From Hemileia vastatrix (lineage: Eukaryota > Basidiomycota > Pucciniomycetes > Pucciniales > Zaghouaniaceae): a stretch of 64,000 nucleotides of DNA. Shown here piece by piece: positions 58,150 through 64,000 of this stretch. The stretch is from positions 38,375,183-38,439,182 of the forward strand of contig JASXTE010000002.1 of assembly GCA_030280995.1 (NCBI GenBank). The letters are read 5' to 3'. The notes beneath the pieces were generated by a model. That model did no database searches. It had not been told where the DNA came from and was given only the letters and a program-made list of their open reading frames with translations. The translations under genes were made by a program, and so were the position numbers. Each line of letters begins with the position of its first letter. Position 1 is the stretch's first letter.

Positions 58150-58800
58150 AGGGTTAGATTTATTCTGATATAATTTCTTTTAAAATGATTATTTTCCTGA
58201 AGGCTATCTTTTATTTCCCACGACTGGATTTGAATTTTTTTCAGTGGTTTCTGAAATATTGACCTTTAAAAATGAGCCATTTTTTTCCAATTTGTTTTTT
58301 TTATTTCATATACTTATATAAAAAATTAGGTTTTGATTTATTTAAATCACATATTCTTCTAACTGGTAATTCTCCTGAGGCTTATATTTTATTTCCCAAA
58401 AATGGGTTTGAATTTTGTTCAGTGTGTGCTGAGATATTGACCTTTAAAGTTAAGCCTTTTTTTCAAAATTTCACTTTATTTATTTCATGTCTTTATATTG
58501 CATAATTAGAGAGTATGGCTTCAGAAACTCTTATCTGATGATTATTTAGGATTTTATCTTCTTCTTGTTGGAATTTACATCATCACCTTTCAAGTTTTTG
58601 TGAAATTTTAAAAATCAGAGTCAGAGTCAGAATTAGGGTTAGGTTTATTCAAACCAAATTTACTTTTACTAAAAGATTCTTCTGAAACCTATCTTTCATT
58701 TCCCACAAATGGATTTTAATTTAGTCCAGTGGATTCTGAGATATTTAGCTTTAAATTTGAGCCTTTTTTTCCCAATTTCACTTTTATTTATTTCATAATG
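58150..58800 (+). repeat. Repeated GAGATATTGACCTTTAAA module
   Basis: Three diverged copies with the motif near 58251, 58431 and 58738, each preceded by TTTATTTCCCA and followed by GAGCCTTTTTTTCC. Copies also occur in C3 (near 35150 and 35320, reversed) and C4 (near 38560). Confidence 0.7.
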
Positions 58801-60110
58801 TGTATCACAATGTTTACATCATGCATTTATCCTTCCATATTCCATGAAATACCTTTCTCTTTACTTATTATTCTTCCCTTTTATCAATTTGTCTTTTTCT
58901 TTTTCTTAACATTTTCATGTGTCTAACCTTTCACTCATATTGGCTTCTATTATCAGATCAGCCAAAATTTAATCCCACAAATCAACAAGTTAAAAAAAAA
59001 GAAGGTAAAATTAATAAATTCAATAAAGCTTTAGGTGGATCAAAAAACTATGGGCATTTATAAATTAATCAAAAATTTATTATTCTTTCATAAACTTTTA
59101 ATAAATAAATCTGATATTTCAATTTACTAAACTAAAGTAATGGGCCAAGAAACTTGTGTTGTGTAAATGGTAGTCATGAAAAAATTAATATGTTTCATGG
59201 GGTTCCTCTAGCCTATACCTGTGGAAAGTCCCAAACTCAGCCTCTAGACTTGATCTACATTTTGGCATGAGGAATCATCATTAATTCAAAACTAGTAAAT
59301 TTGACTAATCTTATTTATTTATTTATTAATTTATGCAATTATATTGAGTTCTGGTGACTTGCACCCCTTAATTCAATAAAATGCAGAGAAGGGTATTGCC
59401 AAATTTTCAAATATGAAATGTGAAATAGATGACTTGGAAACATTTTGGTGATACCCATCCCTTACCTCAATAAGATTCAGGGGACTTTATTGCCAAATTT
59501 TCAAAAAAGATATAGAGTTTTGTTGACTTAGCTCTATTTAGAAATGCAGATTTGTGGTGTGGTGATAGAATTATGTTGGTGATGAGGATTTTTGCACAGG
59601 TGTCAGTATTATTTTACCATCTGAATTTCCAAATGTTCATTATTTTAGAGTTCAGTAAAGACAAATGGTGTTATCAGTCTCATCATATAACTATGTTTTC
59701 TAGGATTATAAGTAACTATTAAATTCATTCCCAAACATTAACCAAAAAAAACAATTAAAAAATTAAAAAATTCAATTAACTTTTTAATGTCTTCATAAGA
59801 TTGGCCATTTTTTACACATTCCATAATAATTCTTTTTTTTAGTTTTCTTGCTTTTCTGAATCACAACTTGCCATTTCTATTTTAAAATAATAGTGTTTTG
59901 TTTTCTCTGAGCAAAGATAAAATCTTTCTTTCTCCTCTGCATTGAATCTGGCCTTTTCAAAATTTGATTGAAGCAAAAAAAAAATTCCTCCAATTATAAG
60001 GCCTGTTGATCTTTCATTAGCATATGATCAGAATTTATCTTCTCAAAGTTGAGGGAATTTTTTTCAATAGAGGATTTTTCTGAGAAAATTGAATAAAAAA
60101 AATAAATAAA
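58801..60110. other. AT-rich stretch without genes
   Basis: No ORF, repeat or terminus that I can support. Confidence 0.5.
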
Positions 60111-61480
60111 TATGTTATTTAATAAGATATATAGTGACAAAATATTACTTATATCTTCTTACTCAAAATAATTGTCAAGGGAGGACAAAGATCTGGTTGA
60201 AGTATTACCAAAATTTAAAAGATGGTTCAATTTCATTGAAGTTGAGGCTTGATACTTTAGCTTGGATTTTGAGCTATAGGGTTCATGAAGTTCATCTAAA
60301 GTAGCCTCCAAAGTAGGATTGTTATTTCCAGAATCATTATTATTTTTTAATAATTGAGTTTGAGTAGGAAGAGAGTATTAAATAAAGAAAGAGAAATTTA
60401 GCAGAGAATTTATGAAAAAAGAAAAAGTAAACATAAATAAAAGAATTGGGGCTCTTAGGACTCAGATCTTCCCTGAAATAAATGTTCTGCATGATAGTTG
60501 GGATCATCTTCAGGTGAATAATGATTAGAAGCTGGAGGGGATTGATGTCCTTGAAGTAAAGGTGTGTTAGGAGGATTATTAGATGGTTGAGGGCCAGAAG
60601 GTATATCCTTAATAGTATTGTGTAGAAATAAATGGTTGAAATCAACTCTGGAACCAAAAAGAATATCCATTTCCTCATAGAAATGACAAATGACATTGAA
60701 ATTTTCAGAAAAAGTAGTAATTCCATTTTCCAAATCATCATCATCAATACAAAAGCCAGTAGAAGTGGAAGAAAAATGAGCCTTTTATATTATTATTGAT
60801 AACTATTGAACCTCTCCTTCATTTGCTTAGGATTGATGTTGATTCTCCCTTTTTTTTCTTATTTACTTCATTTGCCATCAACAAGAAGCCATTGAGCTTT
60901 GATGAAAGTGGACATCTAATTCAGGTGGACTTCTCACATCCAGAAAATGCATCATAATTTGATTTAATTATGAGTAATTTGATTAAGATGAGATAATCTT
61001 ACTTTTTTACCTATCCAGACTTTGATTTCTCAGGTGAGGGGTTTGGGTTATGGGAAGACCTTTGTGATGAAGCATTTTTTAGTTGCCTTTTGAGTGTTGC
61101 ATTTTCTGGGAGGCATTATGAAACTGGTATGTTACAAGAAAAGAGATTAAAAGGTTGAAAACATAAATAAAACAAGGGAATAACCATGCCTGGGTAAATT
61201 TTGCAATATAATGTTTCAAATATCAATGAGGGGTGTGTGCCAAGGATTGAGGAGGAGATGGAGGTCAGGGTGTCACATGTGACAGGAATGGGGTGGGAAA
61301 TGAAGGGACAATGTTGCCAACATGTCGTTTGAAATAAAAATTGGGAAAAAAGTGCTGATTTCCGGTCATAACTGACACCCATCTTTGAAATGAGTGACTT
61401 TTTTGCAAAATTTAAGTGCTGATTTTGGTTTTAAATCTGCACTTAAGTTGAGTGATTATTTTCCAAAAACTGACACCCCC
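60110..61480 (-). mobile_element. PIF/Harbinger fragment E carrying the Myb-like gene
   Basis: The 5' end at 61480 reads GGGGGTGTCAGTTTTTGG on the minus strand, followed outside by TAG. A second GGGTGTCAGTTATGACC end lies 100 bases inside, at 61380. The Myb-like relic is at 60455-60900. The tail (60110-60300) matches the reverse complement of 63840-64000. Confidence 0.6.
60455..60900 (-). pseudogene. Myb/SANT-like Harbinger partner relic (minus)
   Basis: Read on minus: NPKQMKERFNSYQ, a stop, YKKAHFSSTSTG, DDDDLENGITTFSENFN, FYEEMDILFGSRVDF, then a Pro/Ser-rich tail to the stop at 60455. It corresponds to the C-terminal half of the 45.3 kb protein. The uninterrupted part is 92 codons from 60733. 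Confidence 0.65.
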
Positions 61481-61573
61481 TAGTTTATGGGTTTTATTGG
61501 TCCAGAAATGTCAGCCACAGTACTGCATGTTGTACCAGTCCTTCAGTTTTGTTGCACATGCCTTGTATTGAGA

Positions 61574-61837
61574 CTACTTTCCATCACACCAGAATCTACA
61601 AACAACCTTCTCTTTAACTTCTCCTCCCACAAATGGTGATCTGTAAAACATAATTAGACACCTGGGGTAGTCCAATTTTTCTTTTTTCTTTTTATTCCTC
61701 TGTAAAAACTTCTTGGAAATATTACAGTCTGTGGCCCCACAGTCCAGCAGGGCTTGTACATTTGTTGTGGACTCAAGGGTCATAAAAGGTAAGTTCAGTA
61801 TATTATGATTATCATTTACTTCAAGTAGCTTACACAT
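61574..61837 (-). pseudogene. Gypsy relic G: protease fragment
   Basis: 87 codons with ALLDCGATDCNISKKFL, a retroviral-type aspartic protease site with Cys in place of the usual Ser/Thr after Asp. It lies downstream of the G gag pieces on the same strand. Reverse transcriptase is absent; E borders it at 61480. Confidence 0.65.
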
Positions 61838-62055
61838 GGAAAATTATTCTACTAAATCTACTTTATCCTTTCCCTCTAATATGCTTAAGAAGGGCACAAC
61901 TTTCACTCCCAAGCACTTTCTTTTCTCTGTGCCTTTCCTGTGATATATTCCACTTCACTAATTCAGGTCTCCCCTCTACAATTCCTTTCCAAGTGAATAC
62001 TACTTACACACCTTAGACACACACCTTTGCTCATGGGCCTTTGAAATTTTTCATC

Positions 62056-62926
62056 TCAAAGCCATCTTCTCCTACCACTTTCCCATGCATTTGATGCATC
62101 AATATCCATGGCATTTGGGTCCCGAGCACTGGGCCCACTCAATGGAGTATAGTTGTACCAGTGACAAGTGACACTCCCACCATCCATGCACTGATATGTA
62201 AAATTTTTATCAATTTGAATGGCCAGCTCCATGAGCACTTAGAGGGAGGTTGGATGAGGGTGACTGATTAAGGCATTCTTGATTTTTGGAAATAGTTCAT
62301 TCCTGAAAGAAACATTAGTGCTCTTTCTCCCCATGTTGTGATGTAGCTGGTCTGGACCCAGAATTCTGACACATTCTTGGCCACTGAATTTTTTTAGGAT
62401 AATTGATTTGACAAATGTCATGATGTTGTGGCCACATCATGATCACCAAATGCTAGCTCAAATTCCACCATGAACTGGAAAATTGTTGTTTCTGACTTGG
62501 AATTTTCAGGGAGTTCTTTTGTAAATGGCCTTGCTCAGCATGCCATCTTATCTGTGAGGTAAGATATTACAAATCTGGTTTTGATTTCCCATCTGGGAAC
62601 TGATAACCATTAAGCAGGACATAGAGGTATACCTTAAATGCATATTGATCTTCCCAGGGGCCTTTCCTTCCATTAACAATGTCTGGGGCCACAATATTTG
62701 GGCCTTTGACAAGTGGAACTGGTTTTGCAGGCGGTGCCTGAGCTTCAGCTTCAGAAGCATCCAGCTCTCCTTCTTTGGGGCCACAATATGAATTCTTTTC
62801 CTCTGCTAAATCCTCCATGAGTCTGGCATTCTGTTCTAGAAAGCAATCCATCTTCTCTTGCATTGCTGCAAAGAGTGCTGCATCAGGTTGACCTTAGGGG
62901 TTCATGATTTCCCTGTAGTGCACCAT
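62056..62926 (-). pseudogene. Gypsy relic G: gag fragments
   Basis: From about 62926 on minus: GQPDAALFAAMQEKMD, the acidic/Pro stretch, then NGRKGPWEDQ and NGYQFPDGKSKPDL (62567-62863). Several frameshifts follow, then FVKSIILKKFSGQEC (62239-62421) and ELAIQIDKNFTYQC with RDPNAMDIDAS (62056-62238). The order and the DPNAMD block are those of another rust-type Gypsy Gag. Multiple stops. Confidence 0.7.
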
Positions 62927-63000
62927 TTATTAATCAGAAAGAATTTTGAGACCTAAGAGAGCAGACTAGTACTAGTGAGGACACTAGCCTAAAATGGGAC

Positions 63001-63017
63001 TGCTCATTCTGATACCA
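63001..63017 (-). other. Primer-binding site of relic G (initiator tRNA-Met type)
   Basis: On the minus strand TGGTATCAGAATGAGCA starts at 63017. TGGTATCAGA is the common Ty3/Gypsy site complementary to initiator tRNA-Met. The 5' LTR should lie above 63018; only about 230 bases precede the Myb copy, so the LTR is short or truncated. Confidence 0.75.
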
Positions 63018-63249
63018 AAGTGAGACTAATTAGTGAGACTATGTTGGGGCTGCCAACATTTAGGGTTACAACTTTTGGAGACTAAGAAATAACTAGATTA
63101 CTATATAAGTTGTCTGATGAGGAACACCCTGCAGCACTTTCCCCATAAGACCCCCTTATGAAATTTACCTCTCTCATGCCTATTATAATTCATAGTGCCC
63201 ATTGAGCCCCTCCTCTATACTTCTCAACCCTAATCCTAAAAATGGCTTC

Positions 63250-63837
63250 TTGTTGATGGCAAATAAAGTAAAAAAAAGAGGAGTAAAAATAAATCCTAAG
63301 AAAACGAAGGAGAGATTAAAAATTTATTAATCAAAATATAAAAAGGCTCATTTTTATTCCACATCCATTGGCTTGGATATTGGTGATGATGATTTGGAGA
63401 TTGTAATTACTACTGTTTCTGAAAATCTCAATGTGATGTATCCTTTCTATGAGGAAATGGATATTGTTCTTGGCTCCTGAGTCAATTTCAACCCTTGTTT
63501 TATACACAATACTACCAAGGATATTCCCTCTGGCCCTCAAACATCCAATAATACTCCAAAAACACCTGTACTTCAAGTAAATTAATCCACTCTAGCTTCT
63601 AGCCATATTTAACCTTAAGATGATCTCAACTATCAAGCAGAACAATTATTTTGAAGAAGATCTGAGTCCTCTGAGCCCCAATATTCTGATTTATGTTTAC
63701 TTTTTCATTTTTAATAAATTAATCACTAAATTTTCCATTCTTTCTTTTCTAGTCTTCTCCATTGAAACTAAAATTATAGAAAATATTAATGATTTCAGAA
63801 ATGAGAATCCTACTTTTCAAGCTTCTTAAGATGAAAT
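63250..63837 (+). pseudogene. Myb/SANT-like Harbinger partner relic (plus)
   Basis: Homologous to 60455-60900 in inverted orientation: KVKKRGVKINPK, KERLKIY, stop, SKYKKAHFYSTSIG, DDDLEIVITTVSENLN, FYEEMDIVLGS, stop, VNFNPCFIHNT. Stops occur near 63324, 63478 and 63583. Similarity with the other copy continues to the window end, so the element runs beyond it. Confidence 0.65.
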
Positions 63838-64000
63838 TACCAAACCCTCAAGCTCAAACCCGTAACTAAAGAATTGAGCCTCAACTTCTATGAAATTGAA
63901 CCATATTTTAAAACATTGTAATACTTCAACCAACTCTTTTGGCTTCCTTGAATATTATTTTGAAAAAAAGATATAAGTAAGAATTTTTGACTATACATCT
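63838..64000 (+). other. Flank of the inverted Harbinger copy
   Basis: Non-coding; matches the reverse complement of about 60110-60300 (ATGAAATTGAACCAT near 63890). Confidence 0.6.

Larger units (their letters stand above)
56226..58800 (+). mobile_element. PIF/Harbinger deletion derivative C2 (plus)
   Basis: Starts GGGGATGTCAGTTCTGAAAA, matching the C1 end. It keeps the transposase N-terminus, lacks the DDE domain and then follows the shared 3' region (CTCCAGGTAAGTC near 57390). It contains two smaller insertions and three copies of the GAGATATTGAC module. The 3' end is not defined. Confidence 0.6.

Overview
This 64 kb window holds no host gene that I can recognise. It is AT-rich, repeat-packed DNA from a filamentous basidiomycete. 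The protein styles fit best with Pucciniomycotina, probably a rust fungus: the Ty3/Gypsy Gag and Pol types, the PIF/Harbinger Myb/SANT-like partner proteins, and TCG-biased repeat mutation of the kind described in that subphylum. That placement is an inference; no rRNA, tRNA or housekeeping gene anchors it.

Positions 1-34952 are one nested stack of four Ty3/Gypsy chromoviruses from two families. Family A has ~0.78-0.81 kb LTRs and a MAPVQRTP-type Gag. A1 is the outer copy on the + strand; its 5' LTR is cut by the window start and its 3' LTR is at 34145-34952. B1 (2925-12653, minus) sits in the reverse transcriptase of A1 with target duplication GGTTG. B2 (15700-32599, plus) sits downstream of the A1 pol with duplication ACGAC. 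A2 (21697-29459, minus) sits in the RNase H of B2 with duplication GTCTG. LTR divergence by eye gives the order: A1 about 4%, B2 and A2 about 1.2-1.4%, B1 none. B1 also has an unbroken 1928-codon gag-pol and is the only plausibly active element.

Four things stand out in the stack. (1) Both A copies carry, between pol and the 3' LTR, an antisense gene with its own TATA box. It encodes a Cx2Cx6Cx12Cx2Cx6C cluster, the spacing of fungal Zn(II)2Cys6 DNA-binding domains. (2) In A, 14 nt just downstream of the LTR TATA box are perfectly complementary to the primer-binding region, as in Tf1-type self-priming. (3) In B, a second conserved reading frame with a WKWD motif lies inside the start of the gag-pol frame. 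It ends on a conserved 58-bp GTAAGT...AG intron-like segment. (4) Many A differences are TCGA to TTGA or TCAA changes, which create most of the nonsense codons in A1.

Positions 34953-64000 are older DNA. They hold PIF/Harbinger remnants sharing a GGGGGTGTCAGTT end: a broken DDE transposase at 49.75-50.86 kb, Myb/SANT-like partner genes at 45.3, 60.4 and 63.3 kb, internally deleted copies at 56.2-58.8 kb, and a head-to-head inverted pair at 35-38.6 kb. Two further Gypsy relics lie here (F, 38.6-44.15 kb; G, 61.6-63.0 kb), plus a solo LTR of the B2 type (53643-54754, duplication CTTTG), a 53-bp minisatellite (51388-51745), two MITE-like insertions and a G-rich tract. Long AT-rich gaps without genes are listed as such.
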